Made by a program: the position numbers and the translations under genes
In this document: positions 15,131-24,802 of the stretch, in pieces
Layout: each line of letters starts with the position of its first letter
Position numbering within the stretch: position 1 is the first letter of the stretch
Notes under the pieces: generated by a model
The model's input: the letters and a program-made list of their open reading frames with translations, nothing else
Database searches by the model: none
What the model was told of the DNA's origin: nothing
Source: Spirochaetota bacterium
Lineage (GTDB): Bacteria > Spirochaetota > Brachyspiria > Brachyspirales > JACRPF01
DNA: 64,000 nt
Direction: 5' to 3'
Assembly: GCA_038043445.1 (NCBI GenBank)
Contig: JBBTBY010000013.1
Location: forward strand, 110,454 to 174,453

Positions 15131-17731
15131 ATGAGACGAATACTGATACCCGCTCTCGCCATTGTACTTTCCGCCCTGCTTACCGCCGCCCCGCGTACTG
15201 TCATCGACCTCGGCGGCGATTGGAAATTCAACACGAAGGACGATCTGTCATTCGCGAAAGAACGTACTGACGACGCATCGTGGAAAACCGTGCGCTTCCC
15301 CGGCTTCTGGCAGGAGCAGGGTTTCGCCGATAGCGGCCATGTCTGGGCACGGAGAACGGTGTCGGTGAGCGGTGCGCTCCCCGCCGAACTTGTCATCGAC
15401 GGGCTTTATGACGAAGCGGAAGTGTTCGTGAACGGCAAACGCGCGGGCAAAGTGCGCGGCAGTATCGGCATGATGGCGAACCTTTTCCCGATACCCGAAG
15501 CGCGGCGCATCGATGTGAGCGGACTTTTCCGTACCGGTGAAAATGTCATCGCGATACGCTTCTTCGATAACCCGACACGCAGCGAATGGATATGGCGCAA
15601 TTTCCCCTATCCAAGTGCGAAAGGGCTTGCCGGCATCGAGAAAGGGATATCGCTCGAATGCGCACAGGGGGTATTCATACGGTTGGTCGACATACGCGTG
15701 GCGGAAAAAGGCATGGTCGAGAGCGCGTACCGCTTCGGCGTGACCTGCGTGAACAGGACCGGTAAGACCGTGAATGCAGCGATCTCGCTCACTGCTGCCG
15801 GCGAACAGAAAAAGTCGGTCTCGATAGCGGCGGGAACATCACGCATCGATCTTGCCGTGAAGAGCAGGAACGGTTTCGGCAAGAAGTCATATGCGGTATC
15901 GCTGGCATCTGACGCCGGGAATGATTCGGCCGATGGCACCTGGCATACGGTGATCATCGAACCGAAGAACGGGAAGATATATCTCAACGGCGAGGAGTTC
16001 ATCGTCAAGGGGCTCAACGGTCATCTTCTGTGGCCGGAGCCGATAGCAGCCGACCTCATCGAGCTTCTCATGGACATGAACGTGAACCTCGTGCGGCCGC
16101 CGCAGGGTAATCATCTCTGGTTCAAGGACTATGATCAGTTCCAGAGCGTCATGGTGTTCCCGGTCGTGAGCGGGAATTTCTCCTGCAAAGAGATAGCAGA
16201 CTGGACGAAGCCGGTCCCGAAAAAAACGTACACCTTCGAGGAATCGGCGACGAATGAGATCGCCGATTATATCGCTTCCGCATCGCTTTCGCCGATGATA
16301 TTCGGATGGAACACGGCCAATGAGATCGAAACCGGCAACAAGCCCGAACGCGAAGAGGCGCTCGTTGCGCTCTTAAAGACCATGCGCGACTATGTGCGCC
16401 GTGATGACGGTTATGAACGCCCGGCCATCTATGCGAACCTCATGATGGAATCGCAGCGCATCACCGGCGGTCAGGATGTGATAGGCTACAATCACTACAT
16501 CGATCCGGACAGCTTCGATTTCGCGAAAGTGAAAGCGGTGAGCGGCAACACGCCGTTCGTCTATTCCGAAACGGACTGCCCGAGCCTTTACTGGAAACTC
16601 CCGTACTGGAACAATATCCCGTTCCATATTCCGTATCAGGAAAAGACGTTTAAAAAGATGCTCGCAGCCGGCGGCAGCGGCACCATGCTCTACAGCGGTC
16701 TCTTCGATTATTATGAACGCCATGTCGGCGTGCTTTCCGGCGTCTGGCAGAAGCCCGATCTTACCCTCGCGAACATGAAGATCAATGAAGAGTACCGCGA
16801 TTTCGTGCGCTACCTCTACCGCGACTTCGATCATGCCGTCGTCTCCGGGGCATGGGCAAAGGGCAGCGCTGCCGTCATACGCATCGTGAACATCATGCCC
16901 TATGCGCTCAAGGGTTTTACGCTTATCTCCGGGGATAACGCATCGAAACCTGTTGACATCGCTCCCGGTGCGAAGACAGAGATAGCGCTCACCGCAGGCA
17001 CGAAGCGCGTGCGCGCGGAGTTCACCACGCACGGGGGACTAAAGCATGCAACATCATTCGTCCCGTCGGAGCAGTACACCGCGCCGGCGCAGACGCTTTC
17101 CGGGCTTGTGAAGACGCTTGAACGCAAAACGTATGCCCTTGAGAAAGCGGCATCACTGAACGGCTGTCTCTCGCCTGAATTCAAGAACGTCGAGGACGGC
17201 GCGCTTGGGCAGAAGAATTTCAATGTTGAAGGCAAATCGCCCGCCGCAGCGATAGAGCCGGGGAAGGATATCACCGACGATACGGAAGGCTCAGCCCGTG
17301 TGTTCTCGTTCACCTATAACAACGCCGGTTTCCGCAATGACTGGATACGCATCACCATGCCCTCGCCGGTCACCGACATCAACGGATGGGACGGCATTGC
17401 GCTTCGGATAAGGAACGACGGCGGTATCCGCAAGATCGGTCTCGTGATATTCGACGATAAGGGCAATCCCGTCGATATCTATGCGGTGCCGGTGCTCTAT
17501 GAAAAAGGCTGGACTACCGTTCATTTCATCTTCAACAATAAAGAACAGCTGCGAGAACAGAGCACGAAACAGTTCGATGCGCTCAACCGCGCGGCGGTCA
17601 AGACCTTCCGATTCCAGATCGACGATTATGTGATCAAGGAAGAGCTCACTGCCGATGACCTCGCCCGTGCGCATACTATCGGTGCCGGCGAGATAGCCAT
17701 CGGTGAAGTGGCGCTTATTAAACTGAAATGA
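15131..17731 (+). CDS. Exported GH2-family glycosidase (beta-galactosidase/glucuronidase type)
   Basis: 866 residues from the ATG at 15131 with GGAGG six bases upstream. Signal peptide residues 1-20 (cleavage after LTAAP). Residues about 22-160 are the GH2 sugar-binding domain (DLGGDWKFN, WKTVRFPGFWQEQGF, AEVFVNGKRAGKV), followed by the Ig-like domain and a TIM barrel beginning near YLNGEEFIVKGLNGH. The acid/base Glu is in GWNTANEIE (about residue 397) and the nucleophile Glu in FVYSETDCPS (about residue 479). The C-terminal 150 residues form an additional carbohydrate-binding-like module. Family GH2 enzymes remove beta-linked galactose, glucuronate or mannose residues; which one cannot be read here. 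Confidence 0.85.
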   Translation: MRRILIPALAIVLSALLTAAPRTVIDLGGDWKFNTKDDLSFAKERTDDASWKTVRFPGFWQEQGFADSGHVWARRTVSVSGALPAELVIDGLYDEAEVFVNGKRAGKVRGSIGMMANLFPIPEARRIDVSGLFRTGENVIAIRFFDNPTRSEWIWRNFPYPSAKGLAGIEKGISLECAQGVFIRLVDIRVAEKGMVESAYRFGVTCVNRTGKTVNAAISLTAAGEQKKSVSIAAGTSRIDLAVKSRNGFGKKSYAVSLASDAGNDSADGTWHTVIIEPKNGKIYLNGEEFIVKGLNGHLLWPEPIAADLIELLMDMNVNLVRPPQGNHLWFKDYDQFQSVMVFPVVSGNFSCKEIADWTKPVPKKTYTFEESATNEIADYIASASLSPMIFGWNTANEIETGNKPEREEALVALLKTMRDYVRRDDGYERPAIYANLMMESQRITGGQDVIGYNHYIDPDSFDFAKVKAVSGNTPFVYSETDCPSLYWKLPYWNNIPFHIPYQEKTFKKMLAAGGSGTMLYSGLFDYYERHVGVLSGVWQKPDLTLANMKINEEYRDFVRYLYRDFDHAVVSGAWAKGSAAVIRIVNIMPYALKGFTLISGDNASKPVDIAPGAKTEIALTAGTKRVRAEFTTHGGLKHATSFVPSEQYTAPAQTLSGLVKTLERKTYALEKAASLNGCLSPEFKNVEDGALGQKNFNVEGKSPAAAIEPGKDITDDTEGSARVFSFTYNNAGFRNDWIRITMPSPVTDINGWDGIALRIRNDGGIRKIGLVIFDDKGNPVDIYAVPVLYEKGWTTVHFIFNNKEQLREQSTKQFDALNRAAVKTFRFQIDDYVIKEELTADDLARAHTIGAGEIAIGEVALIKLK

Positions 17732-17850
17732 TATCCGCCCGCAAAGCCGTCGCAAGACGCGGTGATCGGTCCATCCGGAACCCAAAAAATCCTTATGCCG
17801 CCCGGGTTTTTCCCGATAATTGATAATGACATCGATATCGGGAGAGAACT

Positions 17851-18705
17851 ATGGTCAGAGGACTTTACACCAGCGCAAGCGGCATGATGGCCCAGCAATA
17901 CCGCATGGACGTGGTCGCGAACAATCTCGCGAACGTCGATACCGAAGGGTTCAAACGCGAGATAGCCTGTCTTAAGGCATATCCCGAGATGCGCCTTGCC
18001 CGTACCGACGATGACGGCGTGGTGCTCTGCCCGCTCGGTTCCACCGATATGCGCCCGTATGTCGGACGCCTCGGTACCGGTGTTGAGACGAACGAGGTGT
18101 TCACCGAGTTCAGCGAGGGATCGCTGAAAGCAACGGAAAACCCGCTCGATTTCGCGCTCGAGGGCGAAGGCTTTTTTGCGATACAAACCCCGGCCGGTGA
18201 ACGCTATACCAGGAACGGCTCGTTCATTCTCGACAAAGACGGCTATGTCGTCACCAAGCAGGGCTATCGCGTGCTCGGCGAAGAAGGCCCGATAAAGATA
18301 AAAACCAACAATTTCATGGTCGACGAGAGCGGACAGGTGTTCGTCAATCGCGACCTCGAGGGCGATGACAAGCGCCTTGTGCAGATGACGGAGAACGACT
18401 GGCGCGGCAGCGACAGGGCGGATCGCCTCCGCATAGTACGCTTTGACGACGAACGCTTCCTTAAGAAAGAAGGCGAGTCGCAGTGGTCGGCCACCGAAGT
18501 GAGCGGCGAGGCGATGAACGCGCAGGTCGGCATCGATCGTCCGAAAGTGCTTCAGGGTCATCTGGAATCGTCCAATGTCAATGCCGTGCAGGAAATGGTC
18601 GCCATGATAGAAGTGCAGCGCGCCTATGAGCTCAACTCGCGGAGCATCATGACGCATGACACGCTTATCGGCAAGGCCGTCAACGAGGTCGGCAGAACGG
18701 TATAA
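17851..18705 (+). CDS. flhO: Flagellar hook-basal body protein of the FlhO/FlgF type
   Basis: 284 residues. The N-terminus MVRGLYTSASGMMAQQYRMDVVANNLANVDT-like segment is the flagellar rod/hook motif (Flg_bb_rod), and the C-terminus ESSNVNAVQEMVAMIEVQRAYELNSRSI is the matching C-terminal coiled-coil domain. The middle with GEGFFAIQTPAGERYTRNGSF is typical of FlgF/FlgG proteins. The lengths and the whole chain resemble spirochaetal FlhO, a distal rod component of the periplasmic flagella. Its partner FlhP/FlgG is not in the window. Ribosome site GGGAGAG precedes the ATG. A sequence CCGATAA at 17813-17819 looks like a sigma-28 -10 box, but the matching -35 is poor. Confidence 0.93.
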   Translation: MVRGLYTSASGMMAQQYRMDVVANNLANVDTEGFKREIACLKAYPEMRLARTDDDGVVLCPLGSTDMRPYVGRLGTGVETNEVFTEFSEGSLKATENPLDFALEGEGFFAIQTPAGERYTRNGSFILDKDGYVVTKQGYRVLGEEGPIKIKTNNFMVDESGQVFVNRDLEGDDKRLVQMTENDWRGSDRADRLRIVRFDDERFLKKEGESQWSATEVSGEAMNAQVGIDRPKVLQGHLESSNVNAVQEMVAMIEVQRAYELNSRSIMTHDTLIGKAVNEVGRTV

Positions 18706-18765
18706 ATTTTTCTTCGAATGCGATATAATGGACCTTGGACTTTCTGTAGTGCAAGGCATACCGAT

Positions 18766-19890
18766 ATGAAGCGTATCATCATCCTCTTACCATTCCTTAT
18801 TCTCCCGCTTCCAGCAGCCCCGACAAATACTGCCGCTTCCGCATCATCGTCAGCGGCGACCGCTGCGGCAAAAACAGCTGATAATGCATCGAAAGCGGAA
18901 GAAGCGCTTGCGAACACCAAGCGCACGTTCCTCTACGGGACACCGGCGCAGATACGCGGCACGCTTGACAGGATAAAGAAGACGAAGAGCGATCGCGAAC
19001 TTGATATCATCTCCGAACATTATAAGGGCGAACGCAAGCGTCCGGTAAAGCTCGCCATACTCGCGTTCTTCAAGGAAGTCATCGATGCGCGGGCAAAGCC
19101 CATACTGCTTGCAGCGCTCGCCGACGAGGACGATGCCGTTTCAAAAGAAGCGTACGGCATGCTCGTGTATTATCCGGAAAAGGACCTCGAGCAGTTCATG
19201 ATCAAGGGACTTACGCTCCGGGATACGGTATCGCTCGAGGGATGCATCAAGGCGCTTGGCGAGATAAAGTCGCAAAACGCAGCGACGAACCTCATTGCGC
19301 TTTATACGAACGAAGCGACGAAGGAATCGACACGAAGCGAGATCATCGCCGCCCTCGGAAAGATAGGCGTGCGCGAGGCGGAAGAGCACATACGCAATGC
19401 TGCGCGCGATGCCGGAGAAAGCGCCTTCGTCCGGTATCAGGCCATTGTTGCGCTCAAGGCATTCCCTACCAGGGAGAACTGGTCCGTGCTTCAATCCATT
19501 CTGGCCGAGGATGTGTCGGAACTTACCGCGCGTGTCATCTATGTGCTTCCGGCATACGGCGCGTTCACCGATGTGAAGCGCGAACTCATCGACGCGGCAA
19601 AAAGCGATTCAGAGCGGGTGCGTGAGACCGCGGTCAAGGGGCTTTCACAGTACAAGGGCGAGGATACGAAGAAGCTGCTTCTCTTCCGGCTCGCTACCGA
19701 GGCCTCGACCGATGTCGTGCTTGCCGTGCTCGATGCGCTCGCCGAGTATGATGACGGCGATGGCCCCGCATCGGAGAGCGCACGCACGGCCATTCGCGAT
19801 ATGTATAAGAATGCCCGCGTGACCAAGGTGAAGAACCGAGCGAAAGAGATACTGGACAAGAAAGGAATCGTGATCGACGAAAAGAAGTGA
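18766..19890 (+). CDS. Exported HEAT-repeat protein
   Basis: 374 residues from the ATG at 18766. A TATAAT box at 18724-18729 means that the in-frame ATG at 18718 lies upstream of transcription start. Signal peptide residues 1-20 (IIILLPFLILPLPAAP), then an Ala/Ser/Thr-rich linker and about eight HEAT/armadillo-type helical repeats from residue ~60, e.g. KPILLAALADEDDAVSKEAYGM and ESVRETAVKGLSQYKGEDTK-like units. HEAT arrays mediate protein-protein contacts. It sits between flhO and a chemoreceptor, so a link to motility or envelope organisation is possible but unproven. Two further HEAT proteins occur at 23252 and 60533. Confidence 0.75.
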   Translation: MKRIIILLPFLILPLPAAPTNTAASASSSAATAAAKTADNASKAEEALANTKRTFLYGTPAQIRGTLDRIKKTKSDRELDIISEHYKGERKRPVKLAILAFFKEVIDARAKPILLAALADEDDAVSKEAYGMLVYYPEKDLEQFMIKGLTLRDTVSLEGCIKALGEIKSQNAATNLIALYTNEATKESTRSEIIAALGKIGVREAEEHIRNAARDAGESAFVRYQAIVALKAFPTRENWSVLQSILAEDVSELTARVIYVLPAYGAFTDVKRELIDAAKSDSERVRETAVKGLSQYKGEDTKKLLLFRLATEASTDVVLAVLDALAEYDDGDGPASESARTAIRDMYKNARVTKVKNRAKEILDKKGIVIDEKK

Positions 19891-19905
19891 TCACAGGAGG
19901 TCAGT

Positions 19906-22803
19906 GTGGCAATCGGTTTTCGCAGTAAATTAACTTTGTATATGTGTGCGGCATCCGCGGTCGGGATTCTGGCCGCCGGTATCGCAAGCCTTTTTCTGTT
20001 TACTGCGTTCGTTTCCGAGATGAATACGCGGCTCATCGGCGAATCGATCGATTCCGTTCGATCGGTGGTCGTCATGGCGATCAACGGACAAAAACGAAAT
20101 CTTGCTCTGGCGAACAAGTACGTTGAAAAGAAAATATCCGCCGATCGACGGGCGACGATGACGTTTGCCAGTGAGAATCAAATAACGCATGAGAAAGGAA
20201 AACACATACTGCCGGTGATGCGTGTCGATGGCGTTGTAGTTTCGGGAAATAACGAGCTAATCGATCGTATCACCGATTATATCGGCGGTACCGTGACGAT
20301 TTTTCAATTCATACCCGAGGGGATGATCCGAGTGTCGACCTCGGTGCGAAAAGCCGATGGCAGCCGCGCTATCGGCACGTACATCCCGACCAATTCGCCC
20401 GTGTATCAGGCTGTCGCCGCGGGGAAGGAGTACTACGGACGCGCGTTCGTAGTCACCGGATGGTTTCTAACCGGATATAAGCCCGTGCACGACGCCTCCG
20501 GAGCGGTAGTCGGATGCCTGTACGTCGGAACGAAAGAAGAAGACGTTGGAGATCTTCGGGAATTTATACTCAGTAAAAAGGTCGGAAAAACTGGTTATGT
20601 GCAGATATTCGACTCATCGCAGAGACAGGTCGTTCATCCGATGAAAGAATTGGAAGGCACCATACGCAACACACCCCAGCACAAGGAAATGGCTTCGAAG
20701 AAAGAGGGAACGCTGACGGCACTGCAGGCGTCCGCAGCGAACAACAATAAAGGAAAAATGAAAATCTACCGCTACACATACATCCCGGAGACCGATTGGA
20801 TCGTGTGCGCGGATGTTCTTGCCGAGGAACTGAGCGCCCCGCTCAGCAAACTTCGATTCAATCTCATCATCATATTTCTGGTCGTTCTCTCCGCCGTGTT
20901 GATACTCTCTTTTTTCATCGCCATTTCCCTTACATCCCCCCTCAAGCACCTGGCCGGCGCCTTGGGCGAGATAGCTGCCGGGGACCACGACCTTACCCGT
21001 CGGCTTCCGGTCGCAGCGCGCGATGTCGTCGGTACGCTCGCTTCCGCGTTCAATCGTTTTGCCGACCATTTCAGCGATATGGTGGTTACCGTTAAGAAGA
21101 ATGTTGTCGTGTCGCGCAAGGAAAGCGAGGCCGTATCCACCGAGATGGTTACGGGGGCGACGACGGTCAATGAAATGGCCCTTGCGACGAAGGATGTGGA
21201 GAAGAACATCGAAGAGCAGTTTTCGCTCGTGTCGGGCGCTGCATCGAACAACGATGCGCTCATCGGTGCTGTCGGGGAGATAGTCTCGGCGGTCAACGGC
21301 ATACTGTCGAAAACGGCCGCACTGTCGACGATGATAACCGAGCAGGCGTCGAGCATCGAGGAGATAGCCGCAGCTGCCGAGGAGATGTCGAAGACCACCG
21401 AGAGCATCGGCACGGTGAGCGCCAAGGCGGATGAATCATCAAAGAAACTCTTTACCGTGGCCCAGGAGAGCAGGACGCTCATGGAAGGCACCGTGACCAA
21501 GATGAACGAGGTGCTTTCGGCCATCGGCGGGATCAGCGATTTCGTCACCGTCATCGGCGGTATCGCATCGCAGACGAACCTTCTTGCGATGAACGCGGCC
21601 ATAGAGGCGGCGCATGCCGGTGAACAGGGCAAGGGCTTCGCCGTCGTCGCCGACGAGGTGAGGAAATTATCGGAAACATCGAACAGGCAGGCTGAGGAAG
21701 CGAAGCGCTCGCTCAAGCGCATCGCCGACAGCGTCAAAGGCACCGCGGCCGATCTTTCTCGTACGGCGGAAACGTTCACCATGCTCGCGTCCGAGACGAG
21801 CACGGTCTCGACGATAATATCCGAGGTGAAACACGCTACCGATGAGGAGTCTGCAGGCATCGCAGAAATGGTCACGGCCATCACCCAGGTGTCGGGCATG
21901 ACGGCCCGTGTGAAAGAGAACTATACGCAGATAGATGAATCGCTCGCGGTCATAAAATCGCGGCTTTCGACGCTTGAGAACGCTTCAGCGGATAATGACA
22001 CATCGATACAGCGCCTCACGCAGATATCCACCGCCATAACTGAGAAGATGCGCGAGATGGCACAGAACGCTGAAGACCTCAACAAAGCGATACAATCGCT
22101 GCTGGAACGCACCGTACAGACGACGAGGAGCGTTACCGCCGTCGAGGAGATAATCGATACGTACCGTGTGGATGGGTCCGTCGCGCTGCCGTCGCCGGAG
22201 ATAATCCTCGATGTCCCAAAAGCAGCGGCGGGGGCCGGGATGGTAGTGAAAGGCGCCGCCATCGCATCGATGCCGGAGTTCATTAAGAACGAATTCGGTG
22301 AGGACGCGTTCACACAGTGGCTCGCCGCGCTGCCCGCGGGAGCACGTGCCGTGTTCGAGAACCCCATACCGCACAAGAACTGGTACCCGCTCACGAGCAT
22401 GTACCTTGAGCCGTCCATTGTGCTGAGCAAACTGTTCTACAACGGAGAGATATCCTTTGCGTGGAAGGTCGGGAGGCTCAGCGCCGACATCGGGCTCAAG
22501 GGAATATTCAAGACATTCCTGCGCTTCGGGTCCGTGCATTTCATCCTCAAGATGGGAAGCATCATACTTCCCAGTTATTACCGGCCGTCGGCAATGGAGG
22601 TCGAACAGCGCGGAGAGACCGAAGGCCTCATCCGCATCACAGCGTTCGCCGAAATAAACGAGATGATCGAACAGCGTATCGCTGGATGGATGGAGCGTGC
22701 GCTTGAGATATACGGGTGCAAAACCACATCGGTAACCATACTCAATTCGATGGCGAAAGGTGCGGCGCACACCGAATTCCTTGCGAAGTGGACGATGGGA
22801 TGA
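19906..22803 (+). CDS. Methyl-accepting chemotaxis protein with Cache sensor and an extra C-terminal domain
   Basis: 965 residues from a GTG with AGGAGGT four bases upstream. Transmembrane helix about residues 10-32, extracytoplasmic double-Cache-like sensor about 35-300 ([45 protein letters not shown]), second transmembrane helix about 315-340, HAMP about 340-395 and signalling domain about 400-760 with the conserved hairpin tip [20 protein letters not shown]. Chemoreceptors pass ligand signals to CheA/CheW. Unusually, about 195 residues follow after the signalling domain (from [14 protein letters not shown]); they form a globular domain with [27 protein letters not shown] and [10 protein letters not shown]-like segments. 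I do not recognise it with certainty; it recalls DUF2378/TIGR02265 or heme-NO-binding-like folds. Confidence 0.88.
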   Translation: MAIGFRSKLTLYMCAASAVGILAAGIASLFLFTAFVSEMNTRLIGESIDSVRSVVVMAINGQKRNLALANKYVEKKISADRRATMTFASENQITHEKGKHILPVMRVDGVVVSGNNELIDRITDYIGGTVTIFQFIPEGMIRVSTSVRKADGSRAIGTYIPTNSPVYQAVAAGKEYYGRAFVVTGWFLTGYKPVHDASGAVVGCLYVGTKEEDVGDLREFILSKKVGKTGYVQIFDSSQRQVVHPMKELEGTIRNTPQHKEMASKKEGTLTALQASAANNNKGKMKIYRYTYIPETDWIVCADVLAEELSAPLSKLRFNLIIIFLVVLSAVLILSFFIAISLTSPLKHLAGALGEIAAGDHDLTRRLPVAARDVVGTLASAFNRFADHFSDMVVTVKKNVVVSRKESEAVSTEMVTGATTVNEMALATKDVEKNIEEQFSLVSGAASNNDALIGAVGEIVSAVNGILSKTAALSTMITEQASSIEEIAAAAEEMSKTTESIGTVSAKADESSKKLFTVAQESRTLMEGTVTKMNEVLSAIGGISDFVTVIGGIASQTNLLAMNAAIEAAHAGEQGKGFAVVADEVRKLSETSNRQAEEAKRSLKRIADSVKGTAADLSRTAETFTMLASETSTVSTIISEVKHATDEESAGIAEMVTAITQVSGMTARVKENYTQIDESLAVIKSRLSTLENASADNDTSIQRLTQISTAITEKMREMAQNAEDLNKAIQSLLERTVQTTRSVTAVEEIIDTYRVDGSVALPSPEIILDVPKAAAGAGMVVKGAAIASMPEFIKNEFGEDAFTQWLAALPAGARAVFENPIPHKNWYPLTSMYLEPSIVLSKLFYNGEISFAWKVGRLSADIGLKGIFKTFLRFGSVHFILKMGSIILPSYYRPSAMEVEQRGETEGLIRITAFAEINEMIEQRIAGWMERALEIYGCKTTSVTILNSMAKGAAHTEFLAKWTMG

Positions 22804-23231
22804 AGCGGCCTGTCCTTATCCTCATCGCGGCCGCAGGATATGTGCTCATCGCCCTCTATGTGTTCGTACTGAGCGAGGTCGGCATCATCAACCAATCGAA
22901 GGTGCGTTCGCGGATAGCAGGCATGGAGCGCGATATCGCCGTCATGACGAACGAGAACGCGCGTCTTGTACGCGATATAGAACGGATGTCGCATGATGCG
23001 TCGTACGTGAAGGCGCTCGCGAAGACGTACGGCTTCCGGGAAACGAGCCGCGAGCGCATCGTCGTTTTCATCGATGATAAGATACGGACGAACAAAGCGC
23101 GGGCGGAGGAACTCACCGCCGATATCCGGGAAAGTCAGCCGAGCTATTTCGTGTTGATCGTGTTCGCGGCGCTCACGATACTGCTCTATATCATCATCCG
23201 CACCGTCGCGAGGCGGAAGCGGGTGCCGTAA
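22800..23231 (+). CDS. DivIC/FtsB-like membrane protein with coiled coil
   Basis: 143 residues from the ATG at 22800, which overlaps the stop of the chemoreceptor gene (ATGA); the longer reading from 22716 lies inside that gene. A transmembrane segment at residues 4-27 is followed by a heptad coiled coil at about 35-60 ([26 protein letters not shown]), the arrangement of septum-formation initiators FtsB/DivIC. After it, [16 protein letters not shown] matches the short region after the coiled coil. Unlike them it has a second transmembrane segment near the C-terminus ([18 protein letters not shown]), so its topology differs. The role is inferred. Confidence 0.6.
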   Translation: MKRPVLILIAAAGYVLIALYVFVLSEVGIINQSKVRSRIAGMERDIAVMTNENARLVRDIERMSHDASYVKALAKTYGFRETSRERIVVFIDDKIRTNKARAEELTADIRESQPSYFVLIVFAALTILLYIIIRTVARRKRVP

Positions 23232-23251
23232 CGGACGCACAAGCGGGCGTG

Positions 23252-23872
23252 CTAGCGTTTCGCCATTGCCGCCGTTATTTCTTCCAGCACACCGATGTCA
23301 TCGTCAGTGTTCTTTATCTGCAGGAACGCATCATCGACGCGCTTGTCCTTATAGTACGCGAGCGTGCGTATCGTTTCCATCTTGAGCCAGCGTCCGGTCG
23401 TGCGCAGATTCGCCAGCAGCGGCAGGAGCGATGATTCGTCCTTATAGATGCGTGCGACCTTTGTCGCTTCAATCATCACCTGGCGTGACACATCGGCAAG
23501 TGAACGGTTAATCACGGGGATCGCTTCCTTCTTATCGATGGCGTATTCCCCGATACCGAATACCGCCATGCAGCGCACATTGAAATCCGAATCCGTTTCT
23601 GCAAGCTTAAGCAGGAGGCGTTCGACGCGTTCGCGTGAGGGCGACAGGGGAGCGAGGCGCCTGGCGAATTTCGAGAGGGTAAAAACAGCTTCCGCGCGGA
23701 CTTCACGGTCGCCGCTTTCGGTGGCTTCGAGGAACCGCGCGATATCGGGCGTCGTCTGGGCGCTCACTTCGTTGAACACCGGTTCGATATCCTTGAGCAT
23801 GCGTATGGTCTTGGGTGTGGCGCAGCCCATGAGGAATATCGTCGAGAACAGGATAAGGGAACGTACGTTCAT
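23252..23872 (-). CDS. HEAT-repeat lipoprotein
   Basis: 206 residues. The N-terminal 16 residues form a lipoprotein signal ending in LMGC. The mature part is made of four or five HEAT repeats (DREVRAEAVFTLSKFA, DFNVRCMAVFGIGEYA, SRQVMIEATKVARIYKD, LKMETIRTLAYYKD). It resembles the other two HEAT proteins of the window. It has its own promoter (23890-23917) with an AAGGAT ribosome site, and it converges on the DivIC-like gene. Confidence 0.75.
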   Translation of the reverse strand: MNVRSLILFSTIFLMGCATPKTIRMLKDIEPVFNEVSAQTTPDIARFLEATESGDREVRAEAVFTLSKFARRLAPLSPSRERVERLLLKLAETDSDFNVRCMAVFGIGEYAIDKKEAIPVINRSLADVSRQVMIEATKVARIYKDESSLLPLLANLRTTGRWLKMETIRTLAYYKDKRVDDAFLQIKNTDDDIGVLEEITAAMAKR

Positions 23873-23889
23873 TGATGATCCTTACTGGT

Positions 23890-23917
23890 ACTATATCGCA
23901 AACACCATGGATGTCAA
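23890..23917 (-). promoter_or_regulatory. Promoter TTGACA-N16-TATAGT for the HEAT lipoprotein
   Basis: On the minus strand TTGACA (23917-23912) and TATAGT (23895-23890) are 16 bases apart. Transcription would start about 10 bases before the ATG at 23872, just enough for the AAGGAT ribosome site. Confidence 0.8.
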
Positions 23918-23979
23918 TTGCCGCTGTTATTCCGAGCGGTCGACCCTCCCGTTCGTGCATGCACCGGGCACGGTCCGTC

Positions 23980-24009
23980 TTGACCGCGTATCCCCCTCCG
24001 CTGTATAAT
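23980..24009 (+). promoter_or_regulatory. Promoter TTGACC-N18-TATAAT, predicted leaderless
   Basis: The -35 box TTGACC (23980-23985) and -10 box TATAAT (24004-24009) point at the AraC gene. The ATG at 24016 begins seven bases after the -10 box, where RNA polymerase normally starts transcription, and no ribosome site exists, so the mRNA is probably leaderless. Confidence 0.75.
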
Positions 24010-24015
24010 CACACC

Positions 24016-24750
24016 ATGAAAACAATGATCGGTATCAAGGACAGGAAGAGCGGCTACCGCTTTGCAAGCGATGATTACGATCTCAGGCAGATAATACAGG
24101 TCCGCGAGGGCGTACTCTGCCTTCATGAACATGGCGCGGTGAAACGTATTCATCCGGGGGAAACGCTTGTCCTTTTTCCGCATACTCGTTTTGCCCTCTC
24201 ATGCCCGGACGGGTACCGGGGTTTTTTCGTCATCATGCCGCGGTCAGGGAAGTCGATAGCGATGAAGCGTTCGATGATACTTTTCCGTGAGGATATTCTT
24301 GACAGCATGGGGCGCTATCTTTTCAGCGAGCTCATCGCCCCGAGGCCGCACGAAGCGGTGATGATCAGTGCCATGGCCGATCTCTTCTGCCGATTCGTAT
24401 ATGTACGATGCGCCCCGCAGCATGCACAACGGGGGAACGCAGCCCTCGTCCGTTTTGCAAAGGAGATAATCAGGGATGCGGCAACGGAAGCGGTCGGCTT
24501 GCGCGTGCTCTTGGGACGTATCCCCGTGAGCTATGAGCATTTCGAGCGCATATTCCGCCGCACCACCGGCATGCGTCCCAAGGAATATCGGGACAGCGTG
24601 CGCATCAGTACTGCGAAGCGACTCCTCGCGAAACGGGACATGCCGATCACCGATATCGCTTTTGAGTGCGGGTATTCATCATCGCAGCATTTCAGCGCCG
24701 ATTTCAGGAAGCATACGGGAAAGACACCGGCTGAATTCGGATGCCGTTAG
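24016..24750 (+). CDS. AraC-family transcriptional regulator
   Basis: 244 residues from the ATG at 24016; the longer reading from 23872 crosses the promoter. Residues about 15-80 form a small cupin-like sensor (LRQIIQVREGVLCLHEHGA, HPGETLVLFPHTRFAL). The C-terminal 95 residues carry the AraC double helix-turn-helix (LRVLLGRIPVSYEHFERIFRRTTGMRPKEY and DIAFECGYSSSQHFSADFRKHTGKTPAEF). It converges on the carbohydrate operon at 24803-30967 and may regulate it. The predicted transcript is leaderless. Confidence 0.88.
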   Translation: MKTMIGIKDRKSGYRFASDDYDLRQIIQVREGVLCLHEHGAVKRIHPGETLVLFPHTRFALSCPDGYRGFFVIMPRSGKSIAMKRSMILFREDILDSMGRYLFSELIAPRPHEAVMISAMADLFCRFVYVRCAPQHAQRGNAALVRFAKEIIRDAATEAVGLRVLLGRIPVSYEHFERIFRRTTGMRPKEYRDSVRISTAKRLLAKRDMPITDIAFECGYSSSQHFSADFRKHTGKTPAEFGCR

Positions 24751-24802
24751 CGTAAAAGCCGCGCGGTCCCGTCTATCGGCGGATCACGGAACGTGTGATC
24801 GG

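Noticed and set aside
17626-18759. 377-codon ORF opposite the flagellar gene
   Set aside because: It mirrors the codon pattern of flhO on the other strand and resembles no protein.
18900-19890. Tandem DNA repeat in the HEAT-repeat gene
   Set aside because: The repeats are at protein level and diverged; no DNA-level tandem array or CRISPR-like spacing is seen.
20772-21899. 375-codon ORF opposite the chemoreceptor
   Set aside because: Low-complexity Ser/Thr/Ala translation of the antisense strand of the signalling domain; no ribosome site.
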